DNA of 64,000 bases from contig NZ_VFSS01000002.1 in assembly GCF_006385795.1 (NCBI RefSeq), forward strand, positions 1-64,000, written 5' to 3'. Made by a program: the position numbers and the translations under genes. Shown in pieces: positions 11,968 to 23,921 of the stretch; the stretch's first letter is position 1; every line of letters starts with the position of its first letter. The DNA is from [Mycoplasma] falconis. Lineage in GTDB: Bacteria; Bacillota_I; Bacilli_A; Mycoplasmatales; Metamycoplasmataceae. Under the pieces are notes generated by a model, which saw nothing but the letters and a program-made list of their open reading frames with translations, was not told the origin of the DNA and made no database searches.

Positions 11968-12582
11968 ATTAATAACAATAACGATCAAAACGGTACTTTT
12001 AGCAATAGCCGTAAACCAAAATCAGAACATTACATCAACTCACAAATTCCTTACAAAAAAGTATTTGTAATCGGACCAGAAAACGAAAAAATTGGTGTTT
12101 TAACCAAAGATCAAGCAATTGAAAAAGCTAAAGAATTTAATATGGATTTAGTTTTAATTGCGATCGAACAAAACAAACCAATTACCAAAATCTTGGATTA
12201 TGGTAAATTCAAATACGACAAAAAGAAAAAAGAAAAAGCAGTTAAGGAAAAACAAGCAGTAACTATTAACCGTGAAATTAGATTAACACCTTTAATAGGA
12301 CAACACGACCTTGAAACAAAAGCTAGAAAAGCCAGAGAATTTATTTTAGATGGCAATAGAGTTAAAGTTTCAGTTAAATTTAGAGGACGTGAAAGAGCAA
12401 GAATAGAACTTGGTGAAGACATTCTGAAAAACTTTTTTGCTTTGGTTGAAGACATTGCTAAAATCTCAAAAGAAGCAACTTTAGTTAATGAACGTTTCTT
12501 AGACATGTATATTGAAAAAGATAAACGTAAGGTTGAATCATTAGCAAAAAATACCGTACCTTCAGAAACAAAAGGAGAATAA
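11968..12582 (+). CDS. infC: Translation initiation factor IF-3 (ATT start)
   Basis: Binds the 30S subunit, checks start codon-anticodon pairing and keeps subunits apart. The 204-aa protein has the N-terminal domain ([15 protein letters not shown]), the lysine-rich linker near residues 75-95 and the C-terminal domain ([11 protein letters not shown]). I place the start at ATT 11968, 5 nt past an ideal AAGGAGG; the only in-frame ATG nearby (11929) lies inside the leader hairpin and lacks a ribosome binding site. Non-canonical ATT/ATA starts on infC are known and let IF-3 limit its own synthesis. First gene of the infC-rpmI-rplT operon. Confidence 0.93.
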   Translation: MNNNNDQNGTFSNSRKPKSEHYINSQIPYKKVFVIGPENEKIGVLTKDQAIEKAKEFNMDLVLIAIEQNKPITKILDYGKFKYDKKKKEKAVKEKQAVTINREIRLTPLIGQHDLETKARKAREFILDGNRVKVSVKFRGRERARIELGEDILKNFFALVEDIAKISKEATLVNERFLDMYIEKDKRKVESLAKNTVPSETKGE

Positions 12583-12583
12583 C

Positions 12584-12772
12584 ATGCCAAAAATGAAAAC
12601 CAAAAGCGGTTTAAAGAAAAGAATTAAAGTAACCGCAACGGGTAAAGTTAAACGTGGAAATGCATATAGATCACACTTAGCACAAAACAAAACCACAAAA
12701 CAAAAACGTCAATCTCGTAAAGCTTCAACATTATCAAGTTCAGACTTCAAGAGATACAAAGAATTAATTTAA
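12584..12772 (+). CDS. rpmI: 50S ribosomal protein L35
   Basis: A 62-aa, very basic protein starting [13 protein letters not shown], the L35 signature, with the conserved internal LSSSD segment. It starts 1 nt after infC stops; the AAGGAG ribosome binding site lies in the end of infC. Component of the large subunit. Confidence 0.97.
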   Translation: MPKMKTKSGLKKRIKVTATGKVKRGNAYRSHLAQNKTTKQKRQSRKASTLSSSDFKRYKELI

Positions 12773-12796
12773 TTTATATTTAGAAAGGAATAAGAT

Positions 12797-13156
12797 ATGC
12801 GTACAAGAGGCGGAATCGTTACAAGAAGAAGACGTTCAAAATGACTAAAATTAGCTAAAGGATACTGAGGACACAAATCAATCGGTTATAAAGTAGCTAA
12901 ACAAGCTGTTGTTAAATCATGAACATATGCATTCAGAGACAGAAAACAAGTAAAACGTGAATTTAGAAAACTATGAATCGCTCGTATTAATGCTGCTGCT
13001 AGACCAATGGGAATTACTTATTCAAGATTAATCGAAGGTTTAAAAGCTGCTAACGTACAAGTAAACAGAAAAATGTTATCTGAATTAGCAATTAACTACC
13101 CAACTACTTTTGCTCAAATCGTTGAAAAAGCAAAAGCTGCTTTATCAAGTAAATAA
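12797..13156 (+). CDS. rplT: 50S ribosomal protein L20
   Basis: The 119-aa basic protein starts [13 protein letters not shown] and contains the L20 signature KLAKGYWGHKS followed by [17 protein letters not shown]. Four Trp residues are coded by TGA. L20 is needed early in 50S assembly and in many Firmicutes represses this operon by binding its leader. The AGAAAGGAA ribosome binding site is 6-7 nt upstream. A strong terminator follows. Confidence 0.97.
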
Positions 13157-13160
13157 TAAT

Positions 13161-13198
13161 TTAACCAGTTAAGCTAAAAAGCTAACTGGTTTTATTTT
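13161..13198 (+). terminator. rplT terminator
   Basis: A 12-bp stem (AACCAGTTAAGC / GCTAACTGGTT, one bulge) with a 6-nt loop and a T-rich tail. Confidence 0.8.
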
Positions 13199-13218
13199 GT
13201 CTTAGATTAAATAAACCT

Positions 13219-13233
13219 TATACAATTAATAAT
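13219..13233 (+). promoter_or_regulatory. -10 element directly before an apparently leaderless gene
   Basis: TATACA(AT) at 13219-13224 ends 9 nt before the ATG at 13234, and no Shine-Dalgarno sequence is present. Transcription would start about 3 nt before, or at, the start codon. Confidence 0.45.
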
Positions 13234-15060
13234 ATGCATAAAAAAATAAGCTATATTTCAGATAATAACCCAATTAAAACTTTTTATTTGCCTAAATTAG
13301 AACAAGCCAAAACTGAATACGAAATTTTGCAAACAAAGTTTTTTGAAAAGAACAATCATCATTTAAAAAAGATTGAAGAAAAAATACAAGATTTAAAAAA
13401 CCAAAACAAAAAAGCTAAACAAAAACTAGCTTGAAAAAATCACATAGCTTTAAGAAAACTTTTAAACATTATTCTTGTTTTTTTATCAATCTTTATTATT
13501 GGTTTTATTTTCGCTCCAATATATCGTTGAAACAATAAAACGACCGATGCTTATGATGAAGAAATCAAAAATATGGAAGCTAAATTAGACGAATTAATAG
13601 CTAAAGAAAAAATAAAGCTTCTTAAAATATTTTCATTAGTTTCGCCTTATGATCTTCAAACTAATATTCTTAAAAAATTAGGTTTTAAAGTAGATAATAA
13701 AGTTGACAATAACTTACTTAAAGTAGTTTCAACTAGAAACCATTTTGAAAACTATATTGATATTAAAAAATATACTTATGATAACTTTTATTTTTATAAC
13801 GCTTATTACACCACAATAAATTGAGATTTTATTTTTTATAAAAACTCTAAATCTGTTGTTAAAAAATTTGGTGGGGTTAGTGTAGCCACTACTGTTGGTG
13901 GTGTTAGAAAACAAGCTTCTCCTTTTGTTAATATTATTCAATCAATAATTTATCCGACTTCTTATTTAACTGATCTTAATTTTAAAGTTAATAAATATGT
14001 TAATGTATGAGAAAGAGGTATTTACGAAACTTCTTCTATTACAAAATCTATTTATGAATTAAAAAGTTTTAATAATAACTTTAAGCTTGAATTTAATGAT
14101 AAAAATTTAGTTAAACAATTCTTTAATAAAGAAGTACAAAAAAACTTTTTAGAATTTAGAAAATTTGAAAAAAAACAATTAAATAATGATGTCAGATTGA
14201 TTAAATATCAAAATATTTTATATACCAAAAGAAAAATAGATGACGACACTTTTATCAACGACACTAATTGATGAGTACAAAATATTATTAGTAAAAACTG
14301 AATGGTTTCTTTTGAAGAAGTAGTTAAAAAACTGCGTCAAAATATCATTAATAATATTGAATATATTTTACGTAGTTTAACAATTATTATGCTTAATAAA
14401 AAAGCTTTAAATCAAGCTGAAAACTTAGATTCAAAAGACTTTAAAACATTAAAAAATAATTACGTATTTAATTCTATTTATTTACATAAAATGTTAGATT
14501 TTGTCGAACAAAAAAACGATACAAAAATTTATTTAAAAGATATAAAGGTTATTAAAGAAAATAAATTAAAAATATTTGATTTTAATATTTATGGTTTTAA
14601 TAAAACTAACAAAATTGATTATGTAAATCAAGAAGGAACGATTATTGATATTCCTTATCAAGAATTTAATCTTTCATTTGAAAAGAAACTTATTTATTTA
14701 ATAAAAGACATTAAAATAAACAATCTACAAATCTTAACAAACAAGAATAATGAATATCAAAATGTTAAACAATTAAACAAACATTGCAATCGTTTAATTA
14801 ATAAATGAAACATTGCAATTAACGAATTAAAAATTGATGAAAAATTAAATTTAAAACAACTTAAAAAAGCTATCGATTTTATTGATTATTTATTTAATAA
14901 TTACCCATATTTAAACACTTTTGCGAATATTAAAATAGATGAAAATGGTTTAGGTTTATTTATTAATAAACCGCATGAATTACCTGAAGATTTTAAAAAA
15001 TACAACATTAATAATACAAGCCAAGAATTAATTGAAAAATGAAGAAACATGTCTGATTAA
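13234..15060 (+). CDS. Unknown coiled-coil protein with one membrane segment
   Basis: I do not recognise the family. The 608-aa product has a lysine/glutamate-rich coiled coil (about residues 20-65), a single hydrophobic segment at about 76-98 (LNIILVFLSIFIIGFIF) and a second short coiled coil (about 108-128). A long Asn/Lys-rich domain follows, with a notable Gly/Val patch FGGVSVATTVGGVRK near 210-224. The coiled coil before the membrane segment is probably cytoplasmic and the large domain outside, but orientation is inferred only. Trp is coded by TGA throughout, and the stop is TAA at 15058-15060. It is monocistronic between rplT and gyrB, with its own -10 and terminator. Confidence 0.75.
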
Positions 15061-15077
15061 AAGGCGTGTTTTTTTAT
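15047..15077 (+). terminator. Terminator overlapping the end of the 608-aa gene
   Basis: AACATG pairs with CGTGTT (one G-U) across the stop codon and is followed by a run of seven T. Confidence 0.5.
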
Positions 15078-15119
15078 CTTAATTTAGTAATTTTGCCGCC
15101 TAGCTTTTAGTTTTGATTT

Positions 15120-15157
15120 TGGTATAATTAGTAATATATTTATAAAATAAATATATT
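15120..15157 (+). promoter_or_regulatory. gyrB promoter with palindromic leader
   Basis: Extended -10, TG-G-TATAAT (hexamer 15123-15128), continuing TAGTAA as in gyrA. A perfect 10-bp inverted repeat (AATATATTTA / TAAATATATT, 5-nt loop) occupies 15133-15157 at the expected start of the transcript. Confidence 0.6.
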
Positions 15158-15170
15158 TAAGATGAGGTAA

Positions 15171-17117
<1,947 letters not shown>

Positions 17118-17123
17118 GTCAAT

Positions 17124-17870
17124 ATGAAGTTAATAAAAAATCAAGGTTTTACTAATAAAACATATCAAGACGAACATAATAACACTTTTATAAAAATAAA
17201 AAATTATGACGGTTTTAATCACAAAACCGATAATTTTATTATTAATGAATTACCTTTTTCTCCAACCGTAATTAAAGATAATGAAAAAGAATTAGTAACC
17301 GAATGAATTGATGGACCCATTTTAAATTGACAAACAGTTACTGATAAACAACTACAAGAAATAGGGCGAAATTTAATTGAATTACATAATTCAAAATTAC
17401 CTTTTCATAAAGAAAATCAAATTGCTAGAAGATTTAAAGTTTATCGTGAAATGATAGCTAAACTAGGTAGAAAAATACCTGTGTTAGATAAGTATTACAA
17501 GAAGATTAATTTATTTTTAAAAAATATCGATAATTCTGCTCCGGTCCATAACGATCTATGATTATTTAATTTTATCGATGCTTCTGATCGTATTTATATC
17601 ACCGATTGAGAATACGCTACAATGGGAGATGTCCATTTTGATTTAGCTTACTTTATTGAATCTTCAAATTTAAATGAAAGACAAGAAAAAATCTTTTTAG
17701 ACGCTTATGGTGATGATTTTGAACCCAAATACTTACAAGTTCACAAAATTATTGTTAATGCTTTAGTTGTTTTATGAATTAACAAGCATGAAGTTAAACC
17801 TTTTGATGATAGTTTATATTGCGAAAGAGTTGAAAAACATATGCAAAAATTTTTAAAGGAATATAACTAA
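17124..17870 (+). CDS. LicA/choline kinase-like phosphotransferase
   Basis: A 248-aa kinase of the aminoglycoside phosphotransferase/choline kinase fold. The catalytic loop HNDLWLFN spans residues 142-149 (catalytic Asp144, Asn149) and the metal-binding TDWEYA spans 160-165 (Asp161). The N-lobe is short. Mycoplasmas use LicA-like kinases to phosphorylate choline or similar amino-alcohols for lipids; the substrate here is not shown by the sequence. It starts 6 nt after gyrB ends, with only a weak ribosome binding site (AGG), and its TAA overlaps the ATG of the next gene (TAATG). It is thus coupled to the tandem pseudokinase. Confidence 0.85.
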
Positions 17871-19390
17871 TGGCAAGAACTAACCAAAGAGCTTTTGCTG
17901 TTAGTCATAAAAATAAGAAAAAAGAACAAGATTTAAGATGAGTAATTGAAAAAATTAGTGACACTATCGGACCTGATGTTGCAGCTAAATTAACTAACGT
18001 TCGTTTCTACTACGAAGATTTTCACAATAAGAGTTATATTTGTAAAATTGATAATATTTGAGCTCAAATTAGAATACCAAAAGATATTGTTGAAGTAAAT
18101 CATAAAAACGAAGAAAAAGTCATTTCTCACTTTAAAGATTACTTATATTTTAAAGACGGTGTCATTATTAAAAAATGATTTCCAGGCGTTGATCTTTTTA
18201 AAATTAAAGTAGAAGATAGTGTTGCCTTAGCAATTTTAAACTGTGTTAAAAACTTTCAAAATATAAAAATTGACTTAGAACGTTTTGATTGATATAAATA
18301 TAAAATTTATGACAAACGTTATTTAGAACTAGTTAATAAATATAAAGATGAAGAATATGTATTAAGTCATAATAATCTAAAAAGCCAAAACATTTTAGCT
18401 AATAAATATAACTTTGTTAAATTAATCGATTTCGAATTTTCAAGTTATAACTCAAGATATTTTGATCCCGTTAGTTTATATTTGTTTTTAGGGATTGATA
18501 AAGAAAAAATTATTAAATTCTTTAATCTAAAACGTGAAAAGTTTGATGATTATTGTTATTTAATTAGAACTTATAATGAAGCAATGTTTAAAAACGTATA
18601 TGCTAATTTAAAAGCTCCTAATTCAATTATTTCTGAATCCTTAAATGAATATAATAGTCGCGACTTTTTAATTCAAAATAGATTTATCGTTCAAAAACAA
18701 CATAATAAATTTAATGATCGTTTAAAAATTGAAACAATTGAAAATTTATATTTTGTTCCCGTTTGCGTTTACGAAGATGAAGATCGAATTATTTGAAGAT
18801 GATTAAACTGTCCTAGAACAATAGATTTAAATTTAAGACAAACACGTGTTTTAGCTAAAGCAATAAGAACTTTACATGATAGTGATTACGATTTTCCAGA
18901 ATACATTTTGGATCAAAAAATAAAATACTATTTAGATTTTATTCAGCCTAAACAAATTGAAGAAGATTTTGGCGATGTTCGAATTTTAAAAGAAATTCAA
19001 AACTGAGTTAAAAACATTAAACCAGACGCCAATAATCATAACCACCTATCATTAGACAATATCTTTTTTACAGAAAACTTGAATTTATATATTATCGATT
19101 GAGCTTCGGCTTATCGTTCTAATCGTTTTATTGATATTGCTTTATTGTTTGAAAATTCAGGTTTTACTAAGGCAATGGAAAAAGTATTTTGAAAATCATA
19201 CGGTTATGAACAACCAGCAGATTTTTATAAATATCGAATTATTATTCACTTTGTAGGTTATTTATATAATAGAGTTTTAAACGGTGATTACAGCGGAGCC
19301 GGAGTTAACGTTAGTCGCATAAAAGAGTTATGAAGAAAATTTATCACTAATAAAAATAAGGAACATTATGACAGAAGAAAAACAAAATAG
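17870..19390 (+). CDS. Tandem kinase-fold protein with both catalytic Asp residues replaced
   Basis: The 506-aa product looks like two LicA/aminoglycoside-phosphotransferase domains in a row. Domain 1 has the catalytic-loop-like HNNLKSQN (residues 167-174) and LIDFEF (185-190). Domain 2 has HNHLSLDN (390-397) and IIDWAS (408-413). The Asp that acts as catalytic base (HxD in the family, present in the upstream neighbour as HND) is Asn169 in domain 1 and His392 in domain 2, while the metal-binding Asp187 and Asp410 remain. It is coupled to the kinase upstream (TAATG) and overlaps the membrane-protein gene downstream by 23 nt. A regulatory or scaffold role is inference. Confidence 0.75.
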
Positions 19391-20252
19391 TGATCTTCCA
19401 AAAGAAGAAAATATAAAACCAAGTCAAGATAAAAAAGCTATCAAGAAAAAAAGAATTAAAACAGGTTTCATGATAGCTGGTCTTGCTGTACCATTACTGG
19501 GTTTAATTATTATTCCTAGCGTTTTAAATAACCCTTATAATTACAAAAAAACTTTATTAATTAGTGATACTAAAAATTTAATCGCTTCTTCCACAATCGA
19601 TGAACAAACAAACGACAATCAAAAAACTTATTTATTTACTCAAACAACTAAAAATGTTGTTGAAGAAGTTATGAATCCGCATAAAACTGTTGTTAATTTA
19701 AAATCAACAGATAAATTGACTAATTATAAAAGTGGTTTGTTATATAGTTATGAGTTTAAACTTCAAGGCAATAATGACAAAGTAGATTGAAAAGAATTAG
19801 CTAATTTTTTAAATAATGAAAGTGAAAAAGTAGTCGAAATTAACTCAGATCAACAAATTACATATTTAGAATTAAACATTGAAGATCTTTTAAAGAAGTA
19901 TCAAGAAAAATATCAAAAAGAAATTTTAGCTTCGATGTTTATTAATTCAATTACCCAAATAGTTATTTCTACTACTTATTTTTATCAAGACGAAGAAAAT
20001 AAAAATAAATATTATTTTTACGACAATAAACCACGATATATCGGTTTTGCTATCACTAACTTTTTCCAAAATGCAACTAAGGATTTAACAAAAAACAAAC
20101 AACTACCAGAGAATACAAGATCTACCAAAAATAACGTTATTATTAAAGCTAATTTAACTTTAAATGAAGATATAAAAACAATTAAAGATATGAACTTTAT
20201 TAGTGAAATGAAAATTAATGTTTTAAATGAGGTTAATAATGAAGAGAAATAA
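19368..20252 (+). CDS. Unknown single-pass membrane protein
   Basis: I do not recognise the family. The 294-aa product has a charged, lysine-rich N-terminus, one hydrophobic segment at about residues 34-54 (GFMIAGLAVPLLGLIIIPSV) and a long, mostly hydrophilic C-terminal domain that is probably outside the cell. There is no Cys lipobox. Its AAGGAA ribosome binding site lies in the end of the tandem pseudokinase gene, which it overlaps by 23 nt; it then overlaps the start of gpmI by 14 nt. The four genes are therefore one transcript. TGA-coded Trp near residue 141. Confidence 0.7.
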
Positions 20253-21750
20253 AAAAATTATTTTAACCGTTATTGATGGCTTAGGGTTAAGAGAAGAAAA
20301 ACAAGGTAATGCTTATCAACAAAGTTTTCACCCTATCTTTGATTATTTATTTGTCATGTGTCCTAACTCTGTTTTACAAGCTTCTGGAGAATACGTCGGT
20401 TTACCTGCCGGACAAATTGGAAATAGCGAAGTAGGTCATTTAAATATTGGGGCAGGAAGAATTGTTTATACCGGACTTTCTTTGATTAATAAGGCAATTA
20501 AAGATGGTTCTTTTGCTAAAAACGAAGTTTTAAATAAAGTAATGGACGATGTCTTAAAAAAAGATACAACTTTACATTTAATGGGATTATTAAGTGAAGG
20601 CGGGGTTCACGCTTTAGATAATCATTTATTTGAAATTTTAAAATTAGCAAATCAAAAAGGTTTAAGAAAAGTTTCGGTTCATATTTTTGGTGATGGTCGG
20701 GATGTAAAACCTCAATCAATTAAAAGTTCATTTAATAATTTAAAAACTTTAACTGATAAATTTGGTTATAAAATTTCAACCATAGCTGGTAGATTTTATA
20801 GCATGGACCGTGACTCTATTTTTGAAAGAAATGAAAAGAGTTATGAAACTATTTTAGGTACATCAAAAAATGTTGTAAACGATATAGAAAAATACATTGA
20901 CGATCAATATAATCAAGGTATTTATGATGAATTTTTTATACCAGCACAAGCTAAAGATGGTTTATTTTTAAAAGACGACGATTCAGTTATTTTCTTTAAC
21001 TTTAGACCTGATCGAGCAAGACAACTAAGCCATATGCTATATGGTTCTAATTTATATGAATATCAACCAACCATAAGAAAACATATTGATCATTTTGTAT
21101 CTTTAATGAAATATGAAGGGATTGATAGCGAGGTCGCTTTTGAAGAAATGAAAGTTATTAATCCTTTAGGTGAAGTACTTGCTAAAAACGGATTAACTCA
21201 GCTAAGATTGGCAGAAACTCAAAAATACGCCCACGTAACTTTTTTTATGGATGGTGGAGTTGATATTCTATACCAAAACGAAGAACGTGTTTTAGTAGAA
21301 AGTATTAAAGCTGAATCTTTTGCCGATTATCCACATATGTCAGCCGAAGGTATCACTGATAAATTATTAGAAAAAATAAAAGGTGTTGACTTTGTTATCA
21401 TGAACTTTGCAAACCCAGACATGGTGGGTCATACCGGCAATTTACAAGCAACTATTAAAGCTATAGAATTTCTAGATGAACAATTTGAAAGAATTTTAAA
21501 ATACGTTTCAGATAATAAAGACGAAGTTACATGATTTATTACAGCTGATCATGGTAATGCCGAAATAACCGAAGACGAAAACAATAAACCAGCAACAAAA
21601 CACACTACAAGTCCTGTTATGTTTATAACAACAGATAAAACCATTCAATTAAAAGACGGAAAATTAGCTGACGTTGCACCTACAATTTTAGATTATTTAG
21701 GCATTGAAAAGCCAGTTGAAATGACCGGAGAATCCCTATTAATAGAATAA
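20239..21750 (+). CDS. gpmI: 2,3-bisphosphoglycerate-independent phosphoglycerate mutase
   Basis: Interconverts 3- and 2-phosphoglycerate in glycolysis. This Mn-dependent alkaline-phosphatase-superfamily enzyme of 503 aa has VIDGLGLRE (metal Asp13) and [14 protein letters not shown] with the nucleophile Ser63. The mid-domain [17 protein letters not shown], and C-terminal [12 protein letters not shown] and TADHGNAE motifs also match. I place the start at ATG 20239 rather than the in-frame ATG at 20227, because GAGG lies 7 nt before the former. It overlaps the upstream membrane-protein gene. Confidence 0.96.
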
Positions 21751-21751
21751 T

Positions 21752-21782
21752 TAAACCAGTTAATCTGGTTTTTATTTTACCT
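21752..21782 (+). terminator. gpmI terminator
   Basis: AAACCAG / CTGGTTT stem with a 5-nt loop and a T-rich tail. Confidence 0.75.
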
Positions 21783-21823
21783 TAACCTCTTAACCTACGC
21801 CCGTCTTTTTAATCAATATTTTG

Positions 21824-21832
21824 TGGTATAAT
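21824..21832 (+). promoter_or_regulatory. Promoter of the vapD-like gene
   Basis: Extended -10, TG-G-TATAAT, with the hexamer at 21827-21832, about 45 nt before the strong ribosome binding site TAGGAGGG of the vapD-like gene. Confidence 0.65.
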
Positions 21833-21885
21833 AAAAAAGATATTCATTTTTAATTTCACAAAATAATAATTTAGGAGGGTTTAAT

Positions 21886-22200
21886 ATGCGTAACAGTTAC
21901 GGAATTGTTTTTTATTTAAACAAAGAGGAACTTAAAAAAAGTTACCCTAAACCTGAAAACTATAAACAAGCTTATGAAGATATAAGAGATATTTTACGTT
22001 TAAGAGGATTTCACTGATTATCAAACAGCTTTTACTATTCATTACCTACCTCTTTTAATATGTTTCAAAAACTATATCGAGCTATTGAAGATTTAAAAGC
22101 GATTGAATGATTCCAAAAATCAGTAGAAAGTTTTAACGTCTTTGTTATGGAAGATAAATCGGATCTAACTGATTTCTTCAAAGGTGAAGATGAAGATTAA
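21886..22200 (+). CDS. VapD-like protein, probably without RNase activity
   Basis: The 104-aa protein aligns by eye along its whole length with the VapD (Cas2-like ferredoxin fold) endoribonucleases, for example H. pylori HP0315: YKQAYEDIRDIL, LRGFHW and IEWFQKSVESF are clear counterparts. In active VapD an Asp sits in the first strand (AFDL); here it is Tyr10 (VFYL). The second Asp (SVRDI) is Ser (SVESF), while the conserved Ser after the GF-W segment is kept. It stands alone with its own promoter, a strong ribosome binding site and a terminator, and no partner antitoxin-like small gene is seen nearby. Confidence 0.82.
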
Positions 22201-22204
22201 AAAA

Positions 22205-22236
22205 TAAAAAGGTGAAATTTCTATTCACCTTTTAGA
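22205..22236. terminator. Bidirectional terminator between vapD-like gene and rnc
   Basis: AAAAGGTGAA / TTCACCTTTT with a 7-nt loop; T-runs on both strands. It contains the rnc stop codon. Confidence 0.8.
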
Positions 22237-22916
22237 TTCATTTTTTCTAATGCGGCTAAAGCTGCATTTTTTTGTGCTTCTTTTTTAGTTAAACCTTGCC
22301 CTTCACCAAATTTCATATCATCAACATAAACAGCACTTTCAAACATTCCATTAGCTATTGCTTCATCTTTATATACAATATTTGAAACTGATGTAGATTG
22401 GATTAATTCTTGAAAACGAGATTTGGGATCTTTGACAAAATCATTTAAAATCGCTTTCATATCATTAGTTAAATATTTATCAACGATTTCTCTTACTCTG
22501 GATAGTCCAAAAGAAATATATACTGCTCCAATAAATGACTCAAAAATATCTGATTGAGCTTTAATATTTCTACCGTTTAAAAAAGCATTTTTACCACATC
22601 TTATCTTATCAACTAAATTAAGTTCATTTGACACTCTTCCTAAATTTTCTCTATCAACTATCTTAGATCTAAGTAAAGTTGCTTGACCTTCGTCAAAATC
22701 TTGTTGTTGTTTATAAATTTCTTCCCCAACCATAAATTGCAAAACAGCATCGCCTAAAAATTCTAAGTATTGATAACTTTTTTGACTACGGTGTTCGTTA
22801 GTATAAGACTTATGAGTAAAGGCTTCAAAAAAGATTGCTTTTTGATCTTCGTTTAAATTATTAATATCAAAATTTTCTTTAAGATAAATTAATAAATCTT
22901 CTTGTCAATTATTCAT
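22221..22916 (-). CDS. rnc: Ribonuclease III
   Basis: Cleaves double-stranded RNA in rRNA and mRNA processing. The 231-aa protein has the RNase III signature YLEFLGDAVL near residues 50-59, a second acidic site DIFESFIGAVY near 123-133 (catalytic Glu126) and a C-terminal double-stranded RNA binding domain (about 157-228, ending KKEAQKNAALAAL). Its start overlaps the end of plsX by 8 nt. TGA-coded Trp at residue 4. Confidence 0.95.
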
Positions 22917-23913
22917 TATCTTGTCCTAAATTTTGTTGCAATTTATTAATAACATCATTTTCTAAAGCTTTTTTAACCTGATTTAAAGCGTTATAAAAAG
23001 CAATCTCGTCAGAACCACCATGAGCTTTAACAACTACCTTGTTTAAGCCGACAATGTAAGCCCCGCCAGTATTACGATAATCATAACGGTTCTTCATTTT
23101 TCTTAATCCTGGCTTTAATCATAACCCAGAAATTTTGGTAAATAAATTTTTATAAATTATGTTTTTTAATAATTTACCAAAACCAGAAAAAGTGTTTTCC
23201 ATAGTTTTAAGGAAAATATTGCCACCATACCCATCTGCTAAAACAATTTGAAAATCTCCGCTTATAGCTTGACCTGGTTCGATAAAACCATAATAATTAA
23301 ATTGATCGGTTTCGTAATTTTTTAATAAATTATTAGCAGCTTTATGGACCTCATCACCTTTATAATCTTCTGTTCCTAAATTTAATAGACCAATTTTAGG
23401 TGTTTCATCACTATTATTAATTAATTTGTAATAGACAGAAGCAACCTTGGCTCATTCTAAGAAAAATTCTTCTTTAATATTAATGTTTGCTCCACAATCT
23501 AAAAGTAAAAAGTTTTTAAGACTTAAAGATGGTACTATTGGCATAAAAGCCGGTCTAGAAATACCATTTAAACGTTTAACTTTTAAAGAAGATAAAGTAA
23601 TATACGCTCCACTATCTCCTGAACTTAAAATAGCATCAGCTTTATCTTCGGCTAAAATTTCAAAAGCTTCACTCATTGAGCTTTTTTGTCTTAAAACATC
23701 TCTGGGTGATTCTTTAATACTTACAATAAAGTTATTATCAACAACTTCTATGTTGTTTTTAAATTCGCCTAATTCCTTGTTTATTACGTTAGCATCACCA
23801 ACTAAAATAAGTTGATAATCCGGATTTTCACTAATAAATTTTTTAGCAGCTTGAATAGCTTTTATTTGTCCGTTGTCATTATTTAAAACATCAAATACAA
23901 TTCTTTTTTTCAT
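22909..23913 (-). CDS. plsX: Phosphate acyltransferase PlsX
   Basis: Makes acyl-phosphate for phosphatidic acid synthesis, here probably reversing from FakA-made acyl-phosphate or acyl-ACP. The 334-aa protein shows the PlsX pattern: SSGDSGAYI near residues 96-104, a RPAFMPIVP segment near 120-128, LLLDCGANI near 138-146, LLNLGTE near 178-184, and the late VADGYGGNIFLKT and GGAYIVGLNKVVVKAHG segments. The usual N-terminal DAMGGD motif is degenerate (DVLNND). It lies between fakA and rnc; the plsX-rnc order is common in low-GC Gram-positive relatives. Confidence 0.92.
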
Positions 23914-23921
23914 ACATCCTC

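Noticed and set aside
21886..22200. Cas2-like fold of the VapD-like protein as part of a CRISPR locus
   Set aside because: No direct repeats, spacers or other cas-like genes are present; the protein is VapD-like rather than Cas2.
23447..23815. Open frame on the plus strand opposite plsX
   Set aside because: Antisense shadow of a conserved gene; composition and codon use follow the plsX strand.
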